DNA from: JAHJQZ01 sp963667595
Lineage (GTDB): Bacteria; Pseudomonadota; Alphaproteobacteria; Rhizobiales; Devosiaceae
Reading direction: 5' to 3'
Assembly (NCBI GenBank): GCA_963667595.2
Contig: CAXXWD010000001.1
Coordinates: 496,001-560,000, forward strand
Length of the DNA: 64,000 bases
Position numbers and translations under genes: made by a program. Below are positions 8,697 through 16,827 of the stretch, piece by piece. Position 1 is the stretch's first letter. Each line of letters starts with the position of its first letter. The notes under the pieces were generated by a model. That model did no database searches, was not told the DNA's origin, and saw nothing but the letters and a program-made list of their open reading frames with translations.

Positions 8697-9593
8697 ATGT
8701 CCGTCGACTCCGTTCTCAAAGCAGCCCCTGCCAATCCCAGACTGACGGGCATCGTCATCACCGTCATCAGCGCCTTCTTCATGAGCCTCGATTCGATTTT
8801 CATCCGCCTATCCGGAGTGGGTGGATTTGACACCTCCTTCCTGTTCGGCCTGTTCACCGCCATCTCCATGCTGACGCTTACCCAGGTCCTCGACAAGCGT
8901 GGGGTGATCGGCACGCTGAAAGCAGGCGGCTGGCCGGTCATCGTGTCGGGCCTGTTGATGCTGGGCAGCGCCTTGAGCATGGTCATGAGCGTCAAGCACA
9001 CCAGTGTCGCCAATGTCGCCGTCATCATGAGCGTCACCCCGGCGCTGGCGGCCCTGTTCGGGCGGCTGTTTCTGGGCGAGGTCACCCGCAAGGCGACATG
9101 GATTGCCATCGGTTCGGTCATGGTGGGCATCGCCATCGTGGTCTCCGGCTCCGTCGGCTCGATCCATATTTACGGCGATGGCCTGGCCTTGATCGCCGCC
9201 AATTTCGTGGCGCTCAACCAGACCCTGACGCGGAAATACAAGCAGATGAGCCGTACCGTCATCGTCGGCATGGGCGGCCTGTTCCTGGCCCTGGCCACCG
9301 TGTCTTTCGTCTCGCCCGGGACCTACACTGTCCAGACCTGGGTGGTCATGGGCGCCATGGGATTGCTGACCGGTCCCGCCGGCCGGGTGCTGGGTTTTGT
9401 CGCCACGCGCTACATTTCCGCCCCCGAAGTCGGCGTCGTCGGCATGCTCAAGACCGTTTTCGCCCCGGCCCTGGCCTTCGTCATCTTCGCCGAAATCGCC
9501 CCCGTAAACAGCTTCGTCGGCGGCGCCGTCATCCTCACCGCGGTCCTTGCCTACATGCTGACCTCACTCAGCAAGGCGAAGCACGGGGCATGA
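8697..9593 (+). CDS. EamA-family (DMT superfamily) transporter
   Basis: Inner-membrane protein of 298 residues with about ten hydrophobic helices arranged as two EamA repeats (repeat 1 ending GRLFLGEVTRKATWIAIGSVMVGIA; repeat 2 ending AEIAPVNSFVGGAVILTAVLAYM). Family members export amino acids, metabolites or drugs. Divergent TetR control suggests an inducible efflux role, substrate unknown. Confidence 0.88.
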   Translation: MSVDSVLKAAPANPRLTGIVITVISAFFMSLDSIFIRLSGVGGFDTSFLFGLFTAISMLTLTQVLDKRGVIGTLKAGGWPVIVSGLLMLGSALSMVMSVKHTSVANVAVIMSVTPALAALFGRLFLGEVTRKATWIAIGSVMVGIAIVVSGSVGSIHIYGDGLALIAANFVALNQTLTRKYKQMSRTVIVGMGGLFLALATVSFVSPGTYTVQTWVVMGAMGLLTGPAGRVLGFVATRYISAPEVGVVGMLKTVFAPALAFVIFAEIAPVNSFVGGAVILTAVLAYMLTSLSKAKHGA

Positions 9594-9610
9594 GCGAGGA
9601 CGGCGACCTA

Positions 9611-9923
9611 TCAATGCAACAAACCATTGGCCTGAGCCGCCCTCGGCGCGATCGTTCTCAGCTCGCCCGCAATTTCCCTACGCCGCTTCATGAGGTCGTA
9701 ATCGGTCTGCAAACCGAGAAAGAATCCTTCGGACAGGCATAAAGCGGGTGCGTTTCAAATCGGTGTCGGCAGTCATCGCCCGCTTGTCCAGAACGATTTC
9801 GTTGATCCGGCGCGGCGGCACATGCACGGCGCGCGCCAAGGCGTTCTGGCTGAGCCCCATCGGCTTCAGGAAATCCTCGAGTAGGATTTCACCGGGATGC
9901 GGATTGGGTAAAAGCTCAGTCAA
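9611..9923 (-). pseudogene. higA: Frameshifted solitary HigA-type antitoxin
   Basis: The N-terminus (LPNPHPGEILLEDFLKPMGLSQNALARAVHVPP..RINEIVL) is a clear HigA/XRE antitoxin HTH. After ADTDLKRTRF near base 9740 the frame is lost. The expected continuation (LSEGFFLGLQTDYDLMKRRREIAGEL) is intact in the next frame and ends at a TGA at 9611. A one- or two-base indel near 9737-9745 explains this. The only possible start is TTG at 9923. No HigB/RelE toxin is next to it. GGTGACAGTTTACC, an imperfect palindrome just upstream, could be its former operator. Confidence 0.75.
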
Positions 9924-9985
9924 AATTACGGTGACAGTTTACCAAATACACCAATCCCTATGATGAGCGTATTGCACCGCCAATA

Positions 9986-10545
9986 GGCCCCGCGATCAAG
10001 TCACGGGGCGACACAGAGCATGAGACGACGTCCGCAGGCCATCTCTCCCCCGAGGGTCGTCCCGGGACTTGATCCCGGGACCCATTCCCGCTCTCGGCTC
10101 AGGACTGCGGCGACTGTTTGCCAAATGCACAAGTCTCCCACCCCCCAAAAGCTTATCCCCCTCCCCCATACTCCTCGCATTCGCCCCACAGGCGCAGGCG
10201 CGACGAACGTTTGAGGTTGGAATCCGAAGCAGGATGCGGTCGCGCCTTCTTTGCCCTTTGCGGTATCGGGCTGGTGCCGAGGCTTCCCGCGACCGCGGGG
10301 GCGAGATCAAAAGTCGCGCCTGGGCAGAGCGAGAAAACCGTCCCTTCAGTCGGCCACAACGTGGCGCGGGGACGCTTTGATTCGGGTCAATGCGCCGATG
10401 TCAGCCATCGACAGATGTTGATGGGCCCCGCGATCAAGTCACGGAGCAATAAGGAGTGTGAGACGGATTCTGCGGGGCATTCCCTCCCACGGTGTCATCC
10501 CGGGACGTGATCCCGGGATCCATTCCCGCTCCACCACCAGCGCAG
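9986..10545. repeat. Duplicated 120-base intergenic repeat with CCCGGGA palindromes
   Basis: GGCCCCGCGATCAAGTCACG starts at 9986 and again at 10424. Each copy is followed about 55 bases later by the palindrome CCCGGGACTTGATCCCGGGA (10061) or its one-base variant (10499), then CCATTCCCGCTC. The 9924-10687 gap holds no convincing gene. The same CCCGGG palindrome recurs near 51936 and 52075. Confidence 0.7.
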
Positions 10546-10687
10546 AGATTGCCGATTCCCGCTCCCTTCCTCCCGCGACACCTGACCGCAGCGTTTTCTT
10601 TCATCGTAATTTGCCGATGGTCTTGCGCCCGTCGCGGGAATCCCTATGTTGGCCTCAACAGATTTCAACCATCAAGGACTCGAGGCC

Positions 10688-11623
10688 ATGCATGCCAAGG
10701 TCATCATCATCGGCTCGGGCCCGGCCGGCTACACCGCCGCCGTCTATGCCGCCCGGGCCATGCTCGAACCGGTTCTCATTTCCGGGCTGCAGCCGGGCGG
10801 TCAGTTGACCATCACCTCCGAGGTCGAGAACTATCCCGGGTTCGCCGATCCCATTCAGGGCCCGTGGCTCATGGACCAGATGAAGGCGCAGGCCGAGCAT
10901 GTCGGCACAAAGCTTGTCGACGACACCATCACCGAGGTCGATTTCGACCAGCACCCCTTCGTTTTGAAGGGAGACCGCGACACCTACACCGCCGACACGG
11001 TCATCATCGCCACGGGCGCCCAGGCCAGATGGCTCGGGCTCGAAACCGAAAAAAAGTTCCAGGGCCATGGCGTTAGCGCCTGCGCCACCTGCGACGGCTT
11101 TTTCTATCGCGGCCGTGAGGTCGTGGTGGTCGGCGGCGGCAATTCGGCCGTCGAGGAGGCGCTGTTTTTGACCAATTTCGCGTCCAAGGTCACCGTCGTG
11201 CATCGCCGCGACGCATTCCGCGCCGAAAAGATCCTGCAGGATCGCCTTTTGAAGAACGAAAAGGCCGAAGTGGTGTGGAACGCCGAGGTGGTCGAGGTGA
11301 AGGGAGACGACATGCCGCCCGGCGTCACCGCCGTCACAATCAAGGATGTCAAGACCGGCGAGACGCGCGATATCCCGACCGACGGGTTCTTCGTCGCCAT
11401 CGGCCACGCACCGTCGACCACGCTGTTCGAGGGCAAGCTTGAAATGAAGAAGGGCGGCTATCTGGTCACCGCACCCGATTCGACCGCCACCTCCGTTCCC
11501 GGTGTTTTCGCCGCCGGTGATGTCGCCGACGACGTCTATCGCCAGGCGGTCACGGCCGCCGGGCGCGGCTGCATGGCCGCACTCGAAGTAGAGCGCTATC
11601 TCGCCGCCAACGAAACGGCCTGA
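10688..11623 (+). CDS. trxB: Thioredoxin-disulfide reductase
   Basis: NADPH-dependent flavoenzyme that reduces thioredoxin. It shows the FAD motif IIIGSGPAGYTAA at the N-terminus, redox-active CATC in GVSACATCDGFF at about residues 135-138, the NADPH motif VVGGGNSAVEEA, and the C-terminal FAD motif VFAAGDVADDVYRQAVTAAG. Length 311 is slightly short of the 316-321 usual but complete. Start at 10688 (MHAKVIIIG) matches the family N-terminus. It is followed by a strong terminator and then by the lsrB/vtlR-like regulator, an arrangement conserved in rhizobia. Confidence 0.96.
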   Translation: MHAKVIIIGSGPAGYTAAVYAARAMLEPVLISGLQPGGQLTITSEVENYPGFADPIQGPWLMDQMKAQAEHVGTKLVDDTITEVDFDQHPFVLKGDRDTYTADTVIIATGAQARWLGLETEKKFQGHGVSACATCDGFFYRGREVVVVGGGNSAVEEALFLTNFASKVTVVHRRDAFRAEKILQDRLLKNEKAEVVWNAEVVEVKGDDMPPGVTAVTIKDVKTGETRDIPTDGFFVAIGHAPSTTLFEGKLEMKKGGYLVTAPDSTATSVPGVFAAGDVADDVYRQAVTAAGRGCMAALEVERYLAANETA

Positions 11624-11705
11624 CACGGCCCCGGCAGAACACGGGCCGGCTTGTCCGCAGAAAAACACCAGGCGAGTCGGTCTTTATCCCCCCGTCCGCC
11701 TTTTC

Positions 11706-11740
11706 AAGCCCCCGGCGGCAATGCCGGGGGCTTGGCATTT
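11706..11740 (+). terminator. Terminator after trxB
   Basis: Stem AAGCCCCCGGC / GCCGGGGGCTT with a six-base loop, then GGCATTTTT, about 80 bases after the stop. Confidence 0.88.
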
Positions 11741-12131
11741 TTCACCCGGAGCATCGGGCGGTTTGACCTATAAAAAACCGGCCCGCCTTTCGCCCGTCGC
11801 TCAACCGGATCACCAACCAGGATGCCGGATCGTCCGGCTGTCAGCAATTTTGCCAATGATACCAATCCCTTGCCGATCCGTCTTTGTGCAGACGGGCCGG
11901 AAGTTTGCCGGTTTCACAGCGCGAAAAAGCGTGACATTTTGGTCGTGTCTTGAAGAAAAGTTCGCATTTTAGCTGTGTTTTAGGAACATTCCCTACCCGG
12001 ATAAAAAGCTCTCAGGCTATTGTGCAGCTTCGGGAAATTCATTGTAGTCAGCGGACGACGGCCCAAAAGCTCCGGATACGGTTGCTTTCTCATGGGTCTG
12101 TTGCTCTGCCTAAGGAGGTACGTCCCTCGCC
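11741..12131. other. Intergenic region upstream of the LysR-type regulator
   Basis: Starts with a RIME-like fragment (GAGCATCGGGCG at 11749-11760). The rest is AT-richer leader sequence ending in AAGGAGG just before the regulator start. Promoter positions cannot be fixed by eye. Confidence 0.4.
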
Positions 12132-13025
12132 ATGCTGGACTGGGACAAATTGCGGATCTTCCATACGGCTGCCGAGTCCGGCAGCTTCACCCATGCCGCT
12201 GACCGGCTCAACATGAGCCAGTCCGCCGTCTCGCGTCAGGTTTCCGCCCTCGAGGATGATCTGGGGCTGAAGCTGTTCATTCGCCATGCCCGCGGCCTGG
12301 TGCTGACCGAGGTCGGCGAACAATTGTTCCGCACCGCCCACCGCATGCATTGGGAATTGCAGCAGGTCGAATCGGCGATGAGCGAAAGCCAGGAGATCCC
12401 CACCGGTCCCCTGCTCGTCACCACCACCGTCGGCATCGGCTCCACCTGGCTCGCCTCGCGCATCAGCGAATTCGTCAAGCTCTATCCGACCATCCAGGTC
12501 GAAATCAGGCTCAACGATGCCGAACTGGACCTGGCCATGCGCGAGGCCGACGTTGCCATCCGCATGCATCGCCCCGTCCAGTCGGAAATGATCCAGCGCA
12601 AGCTGTTCACGATGCATTTCCATATCTATGCCAGCAAGGCCTATCTCGATGAGAACGGCACGCCGCAGACCATCGACGATCTGGACCAGCACCAGATGGT
12701 CACCTTCGGCGAACCGGTGCCGTCCTATCTCGGCGACATCAACTTTCTCGAACGCGTCGGGCGGTCCGACAACTCGTCGCGCCGCGTCTCGCTGAAGATC
12801 AATTCCATCTACGGTCAGATGCATGCCTGCCGCGCCAGCATGGGTCTGGCCATGCTGCCCGACTATGTCGTGGAAGGACAGGACTCGATCGTGCGTGTGC
12901 TCGAGGATTTCGAGCTGCCGGCCTTCGACACCTATTTCGTCTATACCCCCGCCCTCAAAAGCTCCAAACGCGTCGGCGTCTTCCGCGACTTCCTGGTCGG
13001 CAAGGCGCGGGAATGGGTGTTCTAG
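12132..13025 (+). CDS. lsrB: LysR-type regulator of the LsrB/VtlR family
   Basis: The 297-residue protein has the LTTR winged HTH (residues 1-62: MLDWDKLRIFHTAAESGSFT, then MSQSAVSRQVSALE) and a co-inducer domain. MLDWDKLRIFH, HARGLVLTEVGEQLF, TVGIGSTWLA, SEMIQRKLFTMHFHIYA, TFGEPVPSYL and LPAFDTYFVY closely follow S. meliloti LsrB and Brucella/Agrobacterium VtlR, which also lie beside trxB. In those hosts the regulator controls oxidative/envelope stress genes and small regulatory RNAs. Candidate sRNA genes lie 2.4 kb downstream here, so a regulatory link is plausible but not shown. AAGGAGG precedes the ATG. Confidence 0.88.
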   Translation: MLDWDKLRIFHTAAESGSFTHAADRLNMSQSAVSRQVSALEDDLGLKLFIRHARGLVLTEVGEQLFRTAHRMHWELQQVESAMSESQEIPTGPLLVTTTVGIGSTWLASRISEFVKLYPTIQVEIRLNDAELDLAMREADVAIRMHRPVQSEMIQRKLFTMHFHIYASKAYLDENGTPQTIDDLDQHQMVTFGEPVPSYLGDINFLERVGRSDNSSRRVSLKINSIYGQMHACRASMGLAMLPDYVVEGQDSIVRVLEDFELPAFDTYFVYTPALKSSKRVGVFRDFLVGKAREWVF

Positions 13026-13176
13026 GCACCCTTCGAAAAGTCGTTCGCCTGTCGACGACAGTTCCCGGCGCCGATACGATTTATCTTTGCCAGTTCTTCG
13101 AATGAAACTGCCGGTAACATCTTGTTAACCAAGCCGTTCACGCGCATGTTGTCTTAACATGGGGGTGTGAACGCTG

Positions 13177-15141
13177 ATGGATCAAAAGCATTCGGGGGGA
13201 ATTGTCGGTCTGGTCAGCGGCATTGGCCAGAGCATGATTGCCAGCATCTGCTATACGGCCATCGGCGCGGTTTGTTTTGCCACTGGTTTGTCGCAGACTG
13301 GACAACTGAATGAGCTGTCAAACTGGCCCATCTGGGCGGCCTTGGTTGGCACGCTGTTTCTCATCAGCGGCGGCGCAAACACGCTCCGACTTTTCCTCGA
13401 ACGCTGGAACGCGAAACAGAAAATTTCACGTCCCTATACCGACCGAATCGGTATTCTCCTCGCTCGTCTCGTCGGCGACGATGAGGGCAACAGCAAGCGC
13501 GAGAATATTTACGAGAGCCTGAAACTCGAACTCGGCCATGCCGCAGTCATCACCAAATGGCCGGAATCGCTTTCCTTATCGGAAGGAGCCGATTTCGACG
13601 TGGAACACGCGGCGGACAAGACCGCGCAGAAGTGGCTCCGCGAGAAGGGAAATGACGTCCTGATCTGGGGACGGCTCAAGTCGGACACCATCCTGTCGCT
13701 GCGCTTCACCCTGGCCGAAGGCGCTTCGACCGAAGCACACACTCATGTCCTGACGGCCGAAACGCTCGAACTTCCCCTGTCGGCACTCAAAGAGCTCGGT
13801 TCGGTGATTGCCGTCCGCGCCGCGGCCTTGGCAGCACCGGCGGTTCATAATTCCGGTCACTATCTCGTGCCCCGGATGCGCGACGTCGTCGAGCGCTTGC
13901 GCGCACTGGCCGCAAAGCCGCCTGCCAGTTTCAGCGCCGACACCTGCGGTTCCGTCCACTTTGGTTATGCCCTGGCCTGTCAGGCGCTTGGCGCGCAAGG
14001 CAGTGATGCACGACATCTGGAAGAAGCCATCGCCGCCTATCGCTCCACCCTTAAGGAATGGACCCGCGACCGCGTCCCGCTCCAATGGGCCATGACCCAG
14101 AACAATCTCGGAAATGCCCTTTCTATCCTCGGCAAGCGCGACGCCGATACCGCTCGCCTCGAAGAGGCCGTCGCCGCCTATCGCGCCGCCCTCGAAGAAC
14201 GAACCCGCGACCGCGTCCCGCTCCAATGGGCCACGACCCAGAACAATCTCGGAAATTCTCTCAGGACCCTTGGCGATCGCGAAGCCGGCACCACCCGTCT
14301 CGAAGAGGCGGTCGCCGCCTATCGCGCCGCCCTTGAAGAACGAACCCGCGACCGCGTCCCGCTCCAATGGGCCACAACCCAGAATAATCTCGGAAATGCC
14401 TTTAAAGCCCTCGGCGAACGCGACGCCGACACCATCCGCCTCGAAGAGGCCGTCGCCGCCTATCGCGCCGCTCTTGAAGAATTCACCCGCGACCGCGTCC
14501 CGCTCCAATGGGCCATGACCCAGAACAATCTCGGAAATGCCCTTTCTACCCTCGGCGAACGCGAAGCCGACACCGCCCGCCTCGAAAAGGCCGTCGCCGC
14601 CTATCGCGACGCCCTCGAAGAATTCACCCGCGACCGCGTCCCGCTCCAATGGGCCATGACCCAAAACAATCTCGGAACTGCTCTTGGGATTCTCGACACG
14701 TGCGAAGCCGGCACCTCCCGCCTCGAACAGGCCGTCACTGCCTTTCGCGCCGCCCTTGAGGAACGAACCCGCGACCGCGTCCCGCTCGACTGGGCCACGA
14801 CCCAGAACAATCTCGGAACCGCCCTTCAAGCCCTCGGCGCGCGCGAAGCCGATACCACCCGCCTCGAAGAGGCCGTTGCCGTCTATCGCGCCTCCCTTGA
14901 AGAACGAACTCGCGACCGCGTTCCGCTCGACTGGGCCATGACCCAGAACAATCTCGGAAATGCCCTTCAAGCCCTCGGTAAACGCGAAGCCGACACCACC
15001 CGCCTCGAAAAGGCCGTTGCCGCCTATCGCGCCGCCCTCGAGGTTTTCCAATCGGCGGGCGCTGAATTCTACATCCAGGTTGCAACCGACAACCTCGCCC
15101 AAACCGAGGCCCTTATCGCCGCGCACCGAGAGAAGAGCTGA
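13177..15141 (+). CDS. Membrane-anchored tetratricopeptide-repeat protein
   Basis: A 654-residue protein with three regions. Residues about 15-75 hold two hydrophobic helices (IASICYTAIGAVCFATGL; WPIWAALVGTLFLISGGA). Residues about 90-215 form an alpha/beta domain (IGILLARLVGDDEG, VLIWGRLKSD) of unassigned type. From residue 281 come seven full 47-residue repeats of the form LEEAVAAYRAALEE-RTRDRVPLQWA-TTQNNLGNAL-xxLG, plus a partial eighth. They resemble TPR units with a conserved TQNNLG turn. The repeats are almost identical, suggesting recent expansion. It is probably a scaffold at the inner membrane with the repeats in the cytosol; the partner is unknown. Confidence 0.8.
   Translation: MDQKHSGGIVGLVSGIGQSMIASICYTAIGAVCFATGLSQTGQLNELSNWPIWAALVGTLFLISGGANTLRLFLERWNAKQKISRPYTDRIGILLARLVGDDEGNSKRENIYESLKLELGHAAVITKWPESLSLSEGADFDVEHAADKTAQKWLREKGNDVLIWGRLKSDTILSLRFTLAEGASTEAHTHVLTAETLELPLSALKELGSVIAVRAAALAAPAVHNSGHYLVPRMRDVVERLRALAAKPPASFSADTCGSVHFGYALACQALGAQGSDARHLEEAIAAYRSTLKEWTRDRVPLQWAMTQNNLGNALSILGKRDADTARLEEAVAAYRAALEERTRDRVPLQWATTQNNLGNSLRTLGDREAGTTRLEEAVAAYRAALEERTRDRVPLQWATTQNNLGNAFKALGERDADTIRLEEAVAAYRAALEEFTRDRVPLQWAMTQNNLGNALSTLGEREADTARLEKAVAAYRDALEEFTRDRVPLQWAMTQNNLGTALGILDTCEAGTSRLEQAVTAFRAALEERTRDRVPLDWATTQNNLGTALQALGAREADTTRLEEAVAVYRASLEERTRDRVPLDWAMTQNNLGNALQALGKREADTTRLEKAVAAYRAALEVFQSAGAEFYIQVATDNLAQTEALIAAHREKS
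14017..15048 (+). repeat. Tandem 141-base coding repeats (7.3 copies)
   Basis: In-frame direct repeats of exactly 141 bases encode the 47-residue TPR-like unit. DNA identity between copies is high, including the repeated CGCGACCGCGTCCCGCTC core, so unequal recombination could change copy number. Confidence 0.85.
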
Positions 15142-15504
15142 CCCCCGCGTTTGGTGCATGGAACATGTAAACCGGCCCCGGCGCCACCCACGACTGCATG
15201 GCGGCCGGTTGGCGCCACCCGCGCCCGCAAAGGCCGTATTCCGAACGCCCGGACGATTGCGCCATGAAGGATGGACGATCAAGCGACCCGCCATCTGATC
15301 CGCCCCGGACAATCACGCCATTGATATGGACAATTCTGCCATGGTGTCTTCACGTGCCGGAAATGTCATTTTTCAAGACTTGAAAAAAACACTTCCAAGC
15401 CAAGGACCTAGCGACACCCTGCGCTCAATGCGGTCTATCCATGCGCTCAGTGCATGCCTGACATGCGATGTAATCGTTTGCATGAGCCAATTCATCGGTG
15501 TAGA

Positions 15505-15617
15505 CGTTTATTTGCATCTCAAGAGCTCCTCCCCTCCAGCGCCTTCGAGATGCAACCTCCTAGCGGCCTAGCCGCTCACTAAAGCTCCGCTCCCCCCTCG
15601 GGCGGAGCTTTACTTTT
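15505..15617 (+). ncRNA. Candidate small RNA 1 with anti-Shine-Dalgarno loops
   Basis: Three successive hairpins precede a T-containing end. Hairpin 1 has a perfect nine-base stem TTGCATCTC (15512-15520) / GAGATGCAA (15547-15555), and its loop shows GCTCCTCCCCTCC. Hairpin 2 is AGCGGC / GCCGCT (15562-15576). The terminator hairpin is AAAGCTCCGC (15581-15590) / GCGGAGCTTT (15602-15611), loop TCCCCCCTCGG, followed by TACTTTT. No ORF covers it convincingly. C/U-rich CCUCCUCC loops are the hallmark of the CcsR/cuckoo and alpha-r14 sRNA families. The 5' end is approximate. Confidence 0.7.
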
Positions 15618-16180
15618 CCCGAAAACGTTATCAAACCTTTGGAAAAAGCCGTCCAGGCACCGTGTTCGCGGCAAAAAACAGTACAATTCGCGCGTTTTCC
15701 CGCCACAAGCCACCTGATCTGCGGCGTGTCGCCATGCCTTTGATCGCAGCGATGCCCGAAAGTCGCATGCTCCTGCCGGATCGCCTGAATGGGGGTCGAC
15801 TGACGCGCAAAACGCAGGGCTCTCCCGATCCGGGCCGGTACCTTTCGTTCTTCGCGTAACGCGGATGGTCGTTTGGTCGAGCACAGGGCGAAAAAAACGA
15901 ACGTCGGTCCTTTCCCTTGCCAAACGGGAAAAGCCCTCCATCGGGTCAAGGACCGATGCGCCACAACCATCAAAGGCAAACCGACCTGCCCGTTTTCAGC
16001 ATGCGACCCTCATGCGCATGTGCATGCCTCGCCCTCAAATGAGCGAGCAAACGCCCAATTTTGCCACAAATCGCCTGACGCCGCGAAGTCATGCGCATTC
16101 CGTATGCAGGATCAAAAGGGTGCAAAAGAAAGTGGCTGGCGCCAATTTCCATTCAAATTCAATGAAATAGCACCATGTCG
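15618..16180. other. Non-coding stretch between sRNA 1 and sRNA 2
   Basis: Open frames here have no recognisable protein features. Two local hairpins exist (TTTCCC / GGGAAA near 15911-15931 and CATCGG / CCGATG near 15939-15958) but no terminator follows on the plus strand. I see no gene I can support. Confidence 0.4.
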
Positions 16181-16189
16181 ATGCAACCG

Positions 16190-16219
16190 GCAGGTCATAA
16201 CTCCTCTAAACTAACCTGC
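16190..16219 (+). other. Isolated hairpin with CUCCUC loop
   Basis: Stem GCAGGT / ACCTGC with an 18-base loop containing ACTCCTCTA. It sits upstream of small RNA 2 without its own T-tract. It could be a fourth, decayed unit or part of the promoter region. Confidence 0.35.
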
Positions 16220-16264
16220 ATCAGGTGCATAGCTGCCATTCCCGACATGTGGTTGCTGAATGGC

Positions 16265-16462
16265 GCCGATAAACGCATATTCCCTCCTGTCGATGCAACG
16301 CAACTCTCCTCCTCCCATGTTGCCTTGCTTGACCCGGGTCCGGTTGTTCCTCCTCCCTCAACCCTGACCCATTTCTGACGGGCGACGGTTCCTCCTCCCT
16401 CGAAGCCCGTCCTACTGAGGTTTCGACCTATGGCTCCACCTTTTTGGTGGAGCCTTTTTTTT
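16265..16462 (+). ncRNA. Candidate small RNA 2 with three CCUCCUCCC loops
   Basis: Four hairpins in a row. GCAAC / GTTGC (16300-16323) has loop TCTCCTCCTCCCAT. GGTTG / CAACC (16342-16363), extended by GGGTC / GACCC, has loop TTCCTCCTCCCT. GACGGGC / GCCCGTC (16377-16411) has a loop containing TTCCTCCTCCCTCGAA. The last is a strong terminator GGCTCCACC / GGTGGAGCC (16432-16454) with eight T. Each of the first three displays the same anti-Shine-Dalgarno motif. This matches the architecture of alphaproteobacterial CCUCCUCCC sRNAs but with three copies in one transcript. The 5' end is inferred; processing into smaller units is possible. Confidence 0.78.
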
Positions 16463-16559
16463 GCAAGCATGCATCGTGCCAATGCTCCTGACCTCATCGC
16501 ATGGCTGACATGAGCATTCGCCGTTTGCGTCACCGACGCACGCGGGCGATAGTTTCGTC

Positions 16560-16738
16560 GGTACCGGGTACACCCCTCTCCCCTCAATCCGGTTCCAAAC
16601 GGCCTCCATAGCGCCAAAGCGCTGACTGGAACGCCAGCGTTGCCGATGCACAGCATCGGCCGTGCGAAAGTCAACCGCCTGTCCCCCTCGCGACAGGCGA
16701 CGACAAGGCCTCGCCACCCCCTCAGGCGGGGCCTTTTT
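16560..16738 (+). ncRNA. Candidate small RNA 3 with C-rich loops
   Basis: Perfect hairpin GCCGATGC / GCATCGGC (16642-16660, loop ACA). Second perfect hairpin CGCCTGTC / GACAGGCG (16676-16699, loop CCCCTCGC). Terminator AGGCCTCGCC / GGCGGGGCCT (16706-16734, one G-U pair, loop ACCCCCTCA) with a T-tract. An ACACCCCTCTCCCCTC stretch at 16570-16585 is another single-stranded C/U-rich candidate. It lacks a perfect CCUCCUCCC, so it is a more distant member of the array. It ends 90 bases before the convergent msrP stop. Confidence 0.62.
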
Positions 16739-16827
16739 GGCGTGATCGCGCGGGTTCCGAAATGGCAGGGACGAAGGCGGGCGCCAGAACCCGCGCATTT
16801 CATGCCGTGCCTGAAAGAGCGCCGTCA

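Larger units (their letters stand above)
15452..16513 (+). promoter_or_regulatory. Shared upstream box GCATG-N-CTGACATG of the sRNA array
   Basis: GCATGCCTGACATG occurs at 15452-15465 and GCATGGCTGACATG at about 16499-16512, each roughly 50 bases before the predicted start of structure in RNAs 1 and 3. RNA 2 has a degenerate CCATTCCCGACATG at 16236-16249 at the same distance. The first copy is a perfect inverted repeat GCATG-CCTGA-CATGC. The box may be a shared activator site or a -35 region. Confidence 0.45.

Noticed and set aside
14017..15048. Regular direct repeats considered as a CRISPR or minisatellite
   Set aside because: Period is exactly 141 bases, in frame, with no spacers; they encode TPR-like units.
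13576..15312. 578-codon minus-strand frame opposite the TPR gene
   Set aside because: Repeats mirror the plus-strand TPR repeats; it is an artefact of the repeated DNA.
15560..15979. 139-codon minus-strand frame in the sRNA gap
   Set aside because: No domain, biased composition, and it overlaps the sRNA 1 terminator; not supported as a gene.
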